DNA of 53,678 bases from a virus: IMG/VR virus record IMGVR_UViG_3300024348_000050, positions 1-53,678 of that record. One strand, written 5' to 3'. A model generated the notes under the pieces. That model did not search any database, was not told the DNA's origin, and was given only the letters and a program-made list of their open reading frames with translations. Numbering within the stretch: position 1 is the first letter of the stretch; every line of letters starts with the position of its first letter. Shown one piece after another: positions 31,478 to 39,820 of this stretch. The translations under genes were made by a program, and so were the position numbers.

Positions 31478-32425
31478 ATGGCAATCACATTTGCTCAATT
31501 CATCAATGAAGCATCAATGACAACTGATGAGATGGAAAATCGCTTGAAGCAAATGGGTTTCAAGAATTTAAAGCGTGAGTCCTCTCGTACTATAAGTGTT
31601 CTGATTGACACTAACCGAGTTGACGCTTTAGAGAAGATTACTAAAGAGATGAAAGACTTGAATGCAGTCTATGATCCCGATAAAGGTGCATCTTCTGTTG
31701 GAGCAGTTGTAGTTGGTATCTATACGATCAAAGCACGACCAGCATCTAAGCAAGGTAAGAAGTCAGCAGGTCTTGATAACGAAGATACGATGATTGCAGG
31801 CATCACACACTTTACTAAAGGTGGACCGATGACTGTTAAGATTACAGATGGTCGCAAGACGTACACATATAAAGATGTTGTAGACGTTGAAGAAGTTGGG
31901 CGTGATACATCTAATCGTAAGAAAGCAGATGTGCGATTAGTATTAGAAGATGGTACAAAGATACCAATCTCTATTAAGAAAGATAACGCAGAGATGTGGG
32001 AATCCGCAGATAGTTATTGGGCACCAACAGCTAAGAAGATTGTAGATAGACTAGAAGCAAGAGGCGAAGTTAGCATTACAAAGAAAGGTGCTGTTAACTA
32101 TATGACACCTAATGTTGGCGTACTTGCTAATAAGAAAGAAAAAGAAGCAGTTGTATTTGGAAGTGATGTTCTAGGCAAAGGCTTCGTTATAGTAAGAACG
32201 TTTAGAAGTTCTGACTTTGTGCTATCTAAAACTGGTGATGTGCTAGAAGTCAAAGCAACTAAAATTATAGATAAGATGACAGACCTTAAGGGCACTTCAG
32301 ATATCTATTTTCTAATACGTAATGATAGTTCACGTAAGGGTTCGAAGATACGACCAGGTTTACGTGTTCTTGCAGTTGCGGCGACACGAATTAATAAGAA
32401 TGTAAAGGTAGTAACAACCCGATGA
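31478..32425 (+). CDS. Candidate capsid-targeted protein with restriction-nuclease-like core
   Basis: The 315 residues begin MAITFAQFINEA, very like the T4 internal-protein capsid-targeting sequence (MKTYQEFIAEA), with a gp21-type cut after Glu11. The body holds ADVRLVLEDGTKIPISIKK (150-168), which resembles a PD-(D/E)xK core: Asp151 and Lys167, with Ser at the usual Glu position, so activity is uncertain. If packaged it would enter the host with the DNA. It overlaps the next gene by four bases; expression is late. Confidence 0.6.
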   Translation: MAITFAQFINEASMTTDEMENRLKQMGFKNLKRESSRTISVLIDTNRVDALEKITKEMKDLNAVYDPDKGASSVGAVVVGIYTIKARPASKQGKKSAGLDNEDTMIAGITHFTKGGPMTVKITDGRKTYTYKDVVDVEEVGRDTSNRKKADVRLVLEDGTKIPISIKKDNAEMWESADSYWAPTAKKIVDRLEARGEVSITKKGAVNYMTPNVGVLANKKEKEAVVFGSDVLGKGFVIVRTFRSSDFVLSKTGDVLEVKATKIIDKMTDLKGTSDIYFLIRNDSSRKGSKIRPGLRVLAVAATRINKNVKVVTTR

Positions 32426-33210
32426 CATTAACGTTTAAAAACTATATTGTTGAGACAGTAGGCACCAAAGGTCTTGAATACGAAAATAAAGTATACAAGT
32501 CAATGGTAGATGCTGGCATACCAGGATTGAATGTTGGTGATAAACCAGCGGCGGGTTTCAGTAATCAAGGTGCAGGTGATATCGAAGCAAGTTACAATGG
32601 CAAAGCATTCAACATCGAAATCAAACTAAGTTCTAAAGAACAGATGGGTGGTACATCATTTAGATATGATATGGACACTAGTACGTTCACACCTACAAAA
32701 GAAATGGACTTAGACGATTTAGATTTGTTCATGCCTATTATGAAACAGAAAGCTAAAGACGTTGACAACTATATTAAAGCTAGTCATCAAGAAGAGCCTA
32801 AAGAGTTTCACAAACAAAATCGTGGCGTACCGATCAAAGTATCAGTAGAAGCACGTAACAATTTAAAGAAGAAGGGTCTTACAGGAAAGATTGCTACAAA
32901 CATCAAAGCCCCTATTAGTTTTATCATTAAGCACTACAACAAGAAAGGTGTTTATTATATTAACATCGGTGGTGCAGGCTTGTTCTACATGGGTAAGAAT
33001 CCATTCAAGCTAGATGTACCTGAACTAAAAGCAGAGATACAAGTTGAACTTGGTTTACGCTTTGGTGGTAGTAAGTTATCATTTCCTACAGATCCTAAGA
33101 CTCCAGCAAGAACAGCAGGTTTAAGAATACAAGGTCGTATGCTTACAAAAGCAAAGTCTAAATATAACTTAGACAACCCGGCAGACGTAAAGAAATTATT
33201 TGGAGCATAA
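32422..33210 (+). CDS. Candidate capsid-targeted PD-(D/E)xK nuclease
   Basis: The 262 residues begin MTLTFKNYIVETVG, a capsid-targeting-like peptide with a likely cut after Glu11. Next comes GLEYENKVYKSMVDAG (Glu19/Glu21 helix), then AGDIEASYNGKAFNIEIKL: Asp53, Glu66 and Lys68 form a canonical D...ExK nuclease centre. The rest is a basic, mixed alpha-beta domain. It follows another candidate nuclease and precedes a ligase-like protein in one late operon. A role in host DNA damage or defence evasion on entry is inferred. Confidence 0.65.
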   Translation: MTLTFKNYIVETVGTKGLEYENKVYKSMVDAGIPGLNVGDKPAAGFSNQGAGDIEASYNGKAFNIEIKLSSKEQMGGTSFRYDMDTSTFTPTKEMDLDDLDLFMPIMKQKAKDVDNYIKASHQEEPKEFHKQNRGVPIKVSVEARNNLKKKGLTGKIATNIKAPISFIIKHYNKKGVYYINIGGAGLFYMGKNPFKLDVPELKAEIQVELGLRFGGSKLSFPTDPKTPARTAGLRIQGRMLTKAKSKYNLDNPADVKKLFGA

Positions 33211-33211
33211 C

Positions 33212-34441
33212 ATGAAACGCTTATCATCATTCTTAGTTGAAGACAAGAACACTCACATGGAACACATTGAGGATAATATTCTCAATGCTGGTATCGAAGG
33301 TACTAGACAGTCAATCAACTATCTAAGAGCGTTACGTGATATGTTAGCAGGCGATACAAAAGCACCTGTGAATGTAACTGTTAAATGGGATGGCGCACCA
33401 GCTATCTTCTGCGGTCAAGATCCAAGCGATGGTAAGTTCTTTGTTGCTAAGAAAGGTATCTTTAATAAGAACCCAAAAGTTTATAAAACTAATGCAGACA
33501 TCGATGATGATACAAGTGGTGATTTGAATACAAAATTGAAACTAGCGTTGAAACACATACCAGCGTTAGGAATTGAAGGAGTTGTGCAAGGTGATTTCCT
33601 ATATGCGAAAGAAGATTTACGAAAAAAGACTATTGATGGAGAGTCGTATATTACTTTCCATCCTAATACCATTGTTTATGCGATACCAGAAAAGAGCGAT
33701 CTTGCTAAGAAAATATTGCGATCTGAAATCGGAGTGGTATGGCACACTACTTACCGAGGAGACTCTTTTGAATCAATGTCAGCGAGTTTTGGAAAAGAGA
33801 TCGCAAGCAAACAAAAAGAATCAAAAGCAGTCTGGTCAGTAGACGCAATGTATAAAGATGTGTCAGGTCAAGCGACTATGACAAAGAAAGAAACTGCTAT
33901 AGTGACTAAGTTGCTATCAAACGCTGGTAAGCAGTTCAATAAGATTAAGCGTAACACGTTTGAAGACATTGCTAATAACGATGCACTTAAAGAACGTATA
34001 AAAGTATACATCAACTCAAAGGTACGTGCTAACGAAAAGATCAAAGGCATTCCTCGTTTCATCGATGATATGGTAGATCATATTTACGGGTACTATCAAA
34101 AAGAAATCGATAGCAAGAAGACAGCAAAGTCTAAGCAGAACTGGGAAGACAAACGTAAAGACGTTTTAAAGTATTTCTCTAATACACCCAAGAGCCAGAT
34201 CGTTGCGTTGTTTGAGTTGTACAACATGATTGCAGATGCTAAACTGCATCTGATTAAGAAACTAGATAAAGCAAAACGTATCGATACGTTCCTCAAGACA
34301 GCCGATGGTTATAAGATTACAGAGCAAGAAGGCTTTGTCGCTATCGATAGAATGGGTAAGAACGCAGTCAAACTAGTAGATAGATTAGGCTTCTCGAAAG
34401 CTAACTTCTCTGATGAGTTCATCAAAGGCTGGCAGAAGTAG
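33212..34441 (+). CDS. Candidate capsid-targeted ligase-like nucleotidyltransferase
   Basis: The 409 residues start MKRLSSFLVEDK, again like a capsid-targeting peptide. Residues 55-61 (VTVKWDG, Lys58) match the KxDG motif of covalent nucleotidyltransferases (RNA/DNA ligases), followed by FFVAKKGIFNK and EGVVQGDFLY, which could be motifs III and IV. The C-terminal half is helical and basic. The TTG at 33200 overlaps the upstream stop region and would spoil the N-terminal signal, so the ATG at 33212 is chosen. Substrate unknown. Confidence 0.7.
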   Translation: MKRLSSFLVEDKNTHMEHIEDNILNAGIEGTRQSINYLRALRDMLAGDTKAPVNVTVKWDGAPAIFCGQDPSDGKFFVAKKGIFNKNPKVYKTNADIDDDTSGDLNTKLKLALKHIPALGIEGVVQGDFLYAKEDLRKKTIDGESYITFHPNTIVYAIPEKSDLAKKILRSEIGVVWHTTYRGDSFESMSASFGKEIASKQKESKAVWSVDAMYKDVSGQATMTKKETAIVTKLLSNAGKQFNKIKRNTFEDIANNDALKERIKVYINSKVRANEKIKGIPRFIDDMVDHIYGYYQKEIDSKKTAKSKQNWEDKRKDVLKYFSNTPKSQIVALFELYNMIADAKLHLIKKLDKAKRIDTFLKTADGYKITEQEGFVAIDRMGKNAVKLVDRLGFSKANFSDEFIKGWQK

Positions 34442-34448
34442 GTGTCTG

Positions 34449-34553
34449 GTGTCTAACTTCAACTACAAAGATCCCGAAGAATGGAAGCAACTAGTAATAA
34501 TACTTTTAATTTTTGGTTCTATTCTCTTTTTAGCATTTAGTAGACCAATATGA
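34449..34553 (+). CDS. Tiny membrane protein
   Basis: A 34-residue ORF from GTG (AGGTG upstream) with an acidic start and one hydrophobic segment (LVIILLIFGSILFLAF). It overlaps the next gene by four bases. It looks like a small inner-membrane protein; a holin-type or superinfection role is only a guess. Confidence 0.55.
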   Translation: MSNFNYKDPEEWKQLVIILLIFGSILFLAFSRPI

Positions 34554-34750
34554 TTGTGACCTCTGTGGATAGCGTCTATCAAGTATATGCAGACAGCATG
34601 AAAGTATTAACATACAAGACTGTACTTGATCCAGAGATTAACAAGACGTATACAAGGATCACTTCATACGAAGTAGACATCTACAATGCAAAAGGTGATA
34701 TTACGAAGTTACAAGAGACTACTGGTTCGCTCGTTGACATCAGTGCATAA
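34550..34750 (+). CDS. Small hypothetical protein
   Basis: A 66-residue beta-rich protein (YQVYADSMKVLTYKTVLDPE) coupled to the tiny membrane protein by ATGA overlap. No family recognised. Confidence 0.6.
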   Translation: MIVTSVDSVYQVYADSMKVLTYKTVLDPEINKTYTRITSYEVDIYNAKGDITKLQETTGSLVDISA

Positions 34751-34791
34751 CGTCTATGCCAAAAACGCATCAGTAAATTTAGCATTTCTCT

Positions 34792-34799
34792 AATAAATA
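34792..34799 (+). promoter_or_regulatory. Possible variant late promoter (AATAAATA)
   Basis: CTAATAAATATTAG, one base from the late consensus and a perfect palindrome. The same CTAATAAATA occurs before the gene at 41557. Confidence 0.35.
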
Positions 34800-34871
34800 T
34801 TAGTGTAAGAAAAGGATTAAACTCGACATGGGGTTGAGATCGGATCATACACACACATATGGAGAAATATT

Positions 34872-35126
34872 ATGACACAGGCTATCCTTGCCGCACACAG
34901 TTACAGCACAAAAGTTATCGAAGCATTATTCGATCTAATGAGATATGCAAATGATGCACGTAGAGAGCGTAGAGCAATCCGTGAAACAGAAAAAGCTTTA
35001 TCAAAACTCTCAAACAAAGACCTAGACGATATTGGTATTGCCCGTGGCGATATCTATTCAATCGCACGTAAGCAAGATGTTATCTATAATTGTATTGAAA
35101 ACAATAATTTGCGGGGGTGGGTCTAA
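34872..35126 (+). CDS. DUF1127 family protein
   Basis: The 84 residues end in a DUF1127 motif (about 28-66): RRERRAIRETEKALSKLSNKDLDDIGIARGDI. DUF1127 proteins are small, Arg-rich and common in alphaproteobacteria, where some affect small-RNA turnover and phosphate metabolism. A phage copy suggests acquisition from such a host. Ribosome site GGAG; the stop overlaps the next ATG. Confidence 0.8.
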   Translation: MTQAILAAHSYSTKVIEALFDLMRYANDARRERRAIRETEKALSKLSNKDLDDIGIARGDIYSIARKQDVIYNCIENNNLRGWV

Positions 35127-35302
35127 TGACAGCTTTAGTAGCAAACTATGTGTTTTCACCGTTGTCGGGATTCTGGTCATCAGTAGATCGTTATTCGCAG
35201 ATAGTGGGGTACTCACGGGCGGCGGCGGAACTCGCAAGGCAGGGTTACCACGAGGAATCGAAACAGTGTATGTTAGAGATTACGAAGTTACAAAATAAGT
35301 AA
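35126..35302 (+). CDS. Small DUF1127-associated protein
   Basis: A 58-residue protein starting in a TAATG overlap. Its C-terminal half (YSRAAAELARQGYHEESKQCM) resembles the helical repeat of host proteins that accompany DUF1127 genes. It is likely to work with the DUF1127 protein. An alternative GTG at 35117 is less likely. Confidence 0.6.
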   Translation: MTALVANYVFSPLSGFWSSVDRYSQIVGYSRAAAELARQGYHEESKQCMLEITKLQNK

Positions 35303-35332
35303 CACTAAATAGACTTGAAGTCTATTGTGAAC

Positions 35333-35357
35333 AGAGGGGCTTTCGCTCCTCTTTTTT
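35333..35357 (+). terminator. Rho-independent terminator
   Basis: Eight-base stem AGAGGGGC / GCTCCTCT, loop TTTC, then T run. A perfect palindrome AGACTT-G-AAGTCT lies just upstream (35311-35323). Confidence 0.85.
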
Positions 35358-35370
35358 ATTGGGAATGATC

Positions 35371-35949
35371 ATGCGACAAGAAAAACTAAAACTACTGTAC
35401 AACATATCAACATGGGATAAAATTGGATTAAACTTTTGGGGTGTTCCCAAAGCAGGTGATACGTCAATCAAATATCTATTGCATCAAGTGTCTGGCAGTG
35501 ATATACTAGAATCAGATGACAAAACTCAGTGGGTTCATAACCAGGAGTTTACAACATACATCTCACCAGATCAAGCAATCGATAATGGGTTTGCTAATAT
35601 TGCTGTTACACGTAATCCATATAGCAGGTTTATCAGCATGTGGAAAGATGTTAAAAGAAGAGGTCCAGAGTTCTCATTGTCATGTAAAACAATAGATGAA
35701 TTTCTGTTTCACATAGAAAACACCGCAGATCGTAAACGTAATGTCCATTTCAGATCACAATCATATTTTTTACGTGATACTGTGCAGTGTATAGATATTA
35801 CTGATACAGACACATTGCAGATATATTTAAATCATCCGATACCTCATAAGAGTATACTTAAGGGTGTTATTGAATTAAGTGACAGACAAAAAGAAAGAGT
35901 GTATAATGTATATAAAAATGACTTCGAATATTTGGGCTATAATAAATGA
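35371..35949 (+). CDS. Sulfotransferase-like protein
   Basis: The 192 residues carry the PAPS 5'-phosphosulfate motif in WGVPKAGDTSIKYLL (26-32) and the 3'-phosphate motif TRNPYSRFISMW (80-91), as in carbohydrate sulfotransferases. Such enzymes add sulfate to sugars or small molecules. The start is uncertain: ATG at 35365 is also in frame; GGGA six bases before 35371 favours the latter. It is coupled to a glycan-type gene downstream. Phage sulfotransferases are uncommon. Confidence 0.78.
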   Translation: MRQEKLKLLYNISTWDKIGLNFWGVPKAGDTSIKYLLHQVSGSDILESDDKTQWVHNQEFTTYISPDQAIDNGFANIAVTRNPYSRFISMWKDVKRRGPEFSLSCKTIDEFLFHIENTADRKRNVHFRSQSYFLRDTVQCIDITDTDTLQIYLNHPIPHKSILKGVIELSDRQKERVYNVYKNDFEYLGYNK

Positions 35950-36524
35950 ATAAAGTTCTACTAATAGCAAGCGGTATGTCAGCTAAAGAAGTGCATGACT
36001 ACGACTACAAAGCAAACGGTTGGACTATCGTAGCGATTAGTAATGGTTGGCGAGTGACAGAAGATTGGGATCTATGGGTTCGTGCAGGTGACTTCGATGG
36101 CGAAAGACCAGAAGTGATCAAAGACACGCAAGAAGAATGCAAGAAGTATGCAGATAGCTTAAAACACTTTGGTGGACATAAAGAATGTGGTTATTCGATT
36201 ACACTATGTGCTAGTTACTATTCTCTTTGGAAGTATAAGCCTGATGTGATGGGGTTCTTGGGTTGTGATATGAACTACACACCTGATGCAGATGGTAATA
36301 CTCATATCTATGGTGTTGGTAGCGATATTAAGAAGCGTGGTATTCCTGACCCAGACAGAATGGTTGAACAGTATGCAAAAGGTAATGAAAACTATCTAAA
36401 CGACCTCTATATGCGTCTTGTAAGCGAAGCTGAGAGCTGGTCTAACTGTAAGGTGTACAATCTATCAAGTGTTACTGACACTAGATTACCATATAATAAA
36501 GCGAAACCAGTTGACTTTCAGTGA
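35946..36524 (+). CDS. Rossmann-like protein, possible glycan-related enzyme
   Basis: The 192 residues start KVLLIASGMSAKEVHDYDYKANGWTIVAISNGW, a nucleotide-binding pattern similar to DUF115/MptE-like and sialyltransferase-type proteins. FLGCDMNYTPDADGNTHIYG lies in the middle. It overlaps the sulfotransferase by four bases, which supports a shared job in glycan modification. Exact function unknown. Confidence 0.6.
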   Translation: MNKVLLIASGMSAKEVHDYDYKANGWTIVAISNGWRVTEDWDLWVRAGDFDGERPEVIKDTQEECKKYADSLKHFGGHKECGYSITLCASYYSLWKYKPDVMGFLGCDMNYTPDADGNTHIYGVGSDIKKRGIPDPDRMVEQYAKGNENYLNDLYMRLVSEAESWSNCKVYNLSSVTDTRLPYNKAKPVDFQ

Positions 36525-36539
36525 GACATTTGATATTAT
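36511..36539 (+). promoter_or_regulatory. Sigma70-like promoter overlapping a late promoter
   Basis: TTGACT at 36511-36516, 17-base spacer, TATTAT at 36534-36539. Its -10 box overlaps the late TATAAATA that starts at 36537. Confidence 0.55.
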
Positions 36540-36544
36540 AAATA
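36537..36544 (+). promoter_or_regulatory. T4-type late promoter (TATAAATA)
   Basis: Exact TATAAATA, 49 bases before the 927-residue modular head protein. Confidence 0.8.
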
Positions 36545-36593
36545 TGTCTATAAACTTGTAGTAAGTCTACGGAAAACCTACCAAGAGGAAAAC

Positions 36594-39377
36594 ATGGCAG
36601 ATAAAGATGAAGACATCAAGGCAGATGACGTGCCTGAAAAAGATGACAAAAAAGTAGAAAAGAAACCTGAGCCTAAGAAGAAATCTAAGGCTGATAAGGA
36701 AGATGAAGTTCTAGTAAAGAACTCTATCGAAATCAACCCAAAGCTAGAAGAAGCTAAAGGCGATACAGTTGTCTTAGGTTGGGGTCGAATGAACCCTATT
36801 ACTTCAGGTCACGAAAAGCTTGTGAATAAGATCAACGCTGTTGCTCGTAAAGAAAGCGGCGAGCCAGTTATCTATCTTACACACTCACAAGACCCTAAGA
36901 AAAATCCCCTATCATACAATGACAAAGTAATGCTTGCAAAGAAAGCATTCGGTAGTGCTATTCAGAAGTCAAAAGCTAAGACTATCATGCAAGCACTAGG
37001 TGAACTAGAGAAGAAGTTTACTAAAGTCATTCTAGTTGTTGGTGCTGATCGCATCAAAGAGTTTGAAACTCTACTCAACAAATACAACGGCAAAGACTAC
37101 TCGTTTGACAGCATCAAAGTTGTAAGCGCAGGAAGTCGTGCTGATCCAGATTCCGAAGAAGCAAAGTCACTATCCGCAGATTCTATGTCCGCATCTGTAA
37201 TGCGTAAACTAGCAAGCGAAGGTGATTTCGAATCATTCAAAAAAGGTCTACCTAAGAAACTAGGTCGTAACGCAAAAGATGTTTACGATATGGTACGTGC
37301 AGGTATGAAGATTGCAGAAGAGATGGAGCTAGACGAAGCAGTTCTATCACTACAACAACGTAGACAACGTGCGTTGACGATGCGTAGATACAAGAGTAAA
37401 CTATCTGCGGCACGTAAGCGTATGGCTAAGAGAGTATCATCTAAAGCTAAGTTGCAGAAGAAAGCACGTAAGAAAGCAATCGCTCTTATTCGTCAGAAAG
37501 TTGCTGGTGCAAAAGGTGGAGCATATAGTTCACTGAACCCTGCTGAAAAAATGCAGATCGATAAGCGTGTTGCAAAACGCAAAGGTGCTATTGATCGTAT
37601 CGCTAAGAAGATGTTGCCTGTAGTACGCAAAGCAGACATTGCACGTGTAGCAGGCAGAAAGATTAACGAAGAGTTTGAGAACCTTTTTGAAGTAGCGCAA
37701 GACGCAGACATCAAAGATAAAAAAGGTACACAGCCAGCGAAGTATCATGCTGGTCTATCAAAGTCTACTAAAGACAAGCGTGATGCACACTTTAAGAAGG
37801 GTGCTAAGATGGACGATGATAATGATGCGGCTTACAAGCCCGCTCCAGGCGATGCAGAAGCGAAGACAAAGCCTTCTACGCATACTAAGAGATATCATCA
37901 GATGTTCAGCAAAGAAGGCAAAATCAAAACAGATGGTCGCTTTCGTGCATTTCGTAAGAAGATAACAGAAGACGCAGAACAGCGTTTACGTGATCAACAT
38001 AAGCGTGAGAAAGAAGATCAATCATCTGATCACGAAAGAGAAATGGATAGAGTAAAAGCACGTAAGATGCGTACTCAGATCCGTGATCTAAAGAAAGAAG
38101 AGAACGAACAAATACTAGAGTGGATCACTGATATCGCAGATGAAATCTTTGACTCCATTGAGCTAGAAGAAGCAAAGGGTAATGCGGGACTAAAAGCGAA
38201 AGCAGAGAAGTCTGGTATGCCTCTAGGTATTCTGAAGAAAGTATATGATCGTGGTATCGCCGCATGGAGAACTGGACACAGACCAGGTACTACTCCTCAA
38301 CAGTGGGGCTTTGCACGTGTTAACTCTTTCATCACTAAATCATCTGGTACTTGGGGCAAAGCAGACGCAGACTTAGCCGCTAAAGTGCGTAAAGAAGAAG
38401 AGAATGATCCAGCAATCGAAAAGCAGAAAGACGGCTCGTACTCATATAAGCGTCAAGTCATCAAAGAAGAAATCGATGTGTTGTTTGAAGGATTCATGGC
38501 TAACAAAGTTAAGTCTGTTTCAATCAATAAAAAGATGTATGACCATGCACTAAAGACATTGAAAGATGTTCTTACTCGTAAGCAGAAAGAAGCTAAAGCG
38601 AAGAAGACTGGCATGAGACATAGTTCTGAATACTATGCCGCACAGATTGCTAGAACGTACAAAGATGTAGATGGTAAAGTACTACACAAGATGCTAGGCG
38701 AAGAGCATATCTTCGAAGCAGGTGGTGCTGGAGATCGTGGTACAGATAAACTGACTAAGCGTTATAAAAAAGATACGCCTGGTGAAAGTGTTTCTGAGTC
38801 CATTGATGAACTATTCGAAGCACAGTTTAAAGTAGAAGTTGAAGGTCTACCTGACATGTTCATCGATGCAAAGAGCGCAGGTGATGTAAAAGCAACTCTA
38901 CGTAAGAAGCTAAAGAAGCCTGATGATGTACAGAGTATTGAGCGTGTAACACCTGACAAGATTAAGAAGCACTTCAGAATGGTTGTTCGTGGTGATCAAG
39001 ATCCAACATCTATCAACGAAGACGTTACACAGAAGCAACTGAGTGACCTTGAGAAGTTTGCTGATAGACTACTAGACAAGTTTGGTGTAGACGTAGAGTT
39101 TACAAGACACTTTGCAGATCGTATGAACGATGACAGAAACAAGCCAAAGATCACTATTCCTGAACTACAACGTTTCTTCAAGAAGGTTGCTAAGAACAAA
39201 GCAAAAGATATCAAGCAACTTGGTGATTCCGAAGCAGTATTGAAAGACATTCAAGCAGACTTGAACTTGCCTGTAGTTATCAACTATGACAAGAACAAAG
39301 AAGAGTTTGAAGTTGTCAACAAAACAATCATGCGTAAGAAAGACTTTAAGACACCTGATAAGGTAGTAAAGTACTAA
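36594..39377 (+). CDS. Large modular head protein with NMNAT-like domain, probable gp21 polyprotein
   Basis: A 927-residue late protein built of modules. After a charged N-terminus, residues 56-247 form a nucleotidylyltransferase domain (VVLGWGRMNPITSGHEKLV, GADRIKEF, SADSMSASVMRK). Residues 250-360 are a very basic helical block, 527-598 a DUF5824-like module, 635-705 and 742-808 further small domains, and 813-927 a compact domain ending TIMRKKDFKTPDK. Hydrophobic-x-Glu sites typical of gp21 lie at borders: MELDE-A (248), LFE-V (366), ELEE-A (526), LFE-G (632), IFE-A (708), LFE-A (742). It is likely a head polyprotein; cleavage is inferred. Confidence 0.7.
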   Translation: MADKDEDIKADDVPEKDDKKVEKKPEPKKKSKADKEDEVLVKNSIEINPKLEEAKGDTVVLGWGRMNPITSGHEKLVNKINAVARKESGEPVIYLTHSQDPKKNPLSYNDKVMLAKKAFGSAIQKSKAKTIMQALGELEKKFTKVILVVGADRIKEFETLLNKYNGKDYSFDSIKVVSAGSRADPDSEEAKSLSADSMSASVMRKLASEGDFESFKKGLPKKLGRNAKDVYDMVRAGMKIAEEMELDEAVLSLQQRRQRALTMRRYKSKLSAARKRMAKRVSSKAKLQKKARKKAIALIRQKVAGAKGGAYSSLNPAEKMQIDKRVAKRKGAIDRIAKKMLPVVRKADIARVAGRKINEEFENLFEVAQDADIKDKKGTQPAKYHAGLSKSTKDKRDAHFKKGAKMDDDNDAAYKPAPGDAEAKTKPSTHTKRYHQMFSKEGKIKTDGRFRAFRKKITEDAEQRLRDQHKREKEDQSSDHEREMDRVKARKMRTQIRDLKKEENEQILEWITDIADEIFDSIELEEAKGNAGLKAKAEKSGMPLGILKKVYDRGIAAWRTGHRPGTTPQQWGFARVNSFITKSSGTWGKADADLAAKVRKEEENDPAIEKQKDGSYSYKRQVIKEEIDVLFEGFMANKVKSVSINKKMYDHALKTLKDVLTRKQKEAKAKKTGMRHSSEYYAAQIARTYKDVDGKVLHKMLGEEHIFEAGGAGDRGTDKLTKRYKKDTPGESVSESIDELFEAQFKVEVEGLPDMFIDAKSAGDVKATLRKKLKKPDDVQSIERVTPDKIKKHFRMVVRGDQDPTSINEDVTQKQLSDLEKFADRLLDKFGVDVEFTRHFADRMNDDRNKPKITIPELQRFFKKVAKNKAKDIKQLGDSEAVLKDIQADLNLPVVINYDKNKEEFEVVNKTIMRKKDFKTPDKVVKY

Positions 39378-39808
39378 TGCGTTTCAAGTCATACATACGA
39401 GAGTTCAAAGTAGAGTATCCAGACTCCAAGAAGACACTGGGTATTCCACGTGACAAGATGCCACAAGTCAAGTCTAAGGACTATGACGAACTAGTATCTT
39501 TTCTCAAAAAGAAAAAGATAAGTATGACTAAGCGCAAAGTAAAAGCGAAAGATTTGAAAGCAACACAAAGTAACTTTAATGTAGATAAGATTACCCAAGC
39601 AGTTGCTAAGTACAAGACGTTGGCGCAAGCAAAGCCAATTATCGTAAGCAGTGATGGATTCGTTATCGATGGACATCACAGATGGCTAGGTGCTGTGAAT
39701 GTAGGTGGAGATATCTCTATCATGCAAGCAAGTGTCAAAGCTAAAGAACTGTTGGATGCTATTAATCAGTTTCCAAAAACTTTTAACAAGAATATAAATC
39801 AAACATAA
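39377..39808 (+). CDS. Candidate capsid-targeted ParB-like domain protein
   Basis: The 143 residues start MRFKSYIREFKVEY, resembling a capsid-targeting peptide with a cut after Glu9. Residues 93-110 (KPIIVSSDGFVIDGHHRWLGA) carry the ParB/Srx-type DGHHR motif, found in nucleotide-dependent DNA-binding or nuclease proteins. It overlaps the polyprotein gene by one base (TAATG). A role on the incoming DNA is inferred. Confidence 0.65.
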   Translation: MRFKSYIREFKVEYPDSKKTLGIPRDKMPQVKSKDYDELVSFLKKKKISMTKRKVKAKDLKATQSNFNVDKITQAVAKYKTLAQAKPIIVSSDGFVIDGHHRWLGAVNVGGDISIMQASVKAKELLDAINQFPKTFNKNINQT

Positions 39809-39820
39809 GGTGAATATAAA

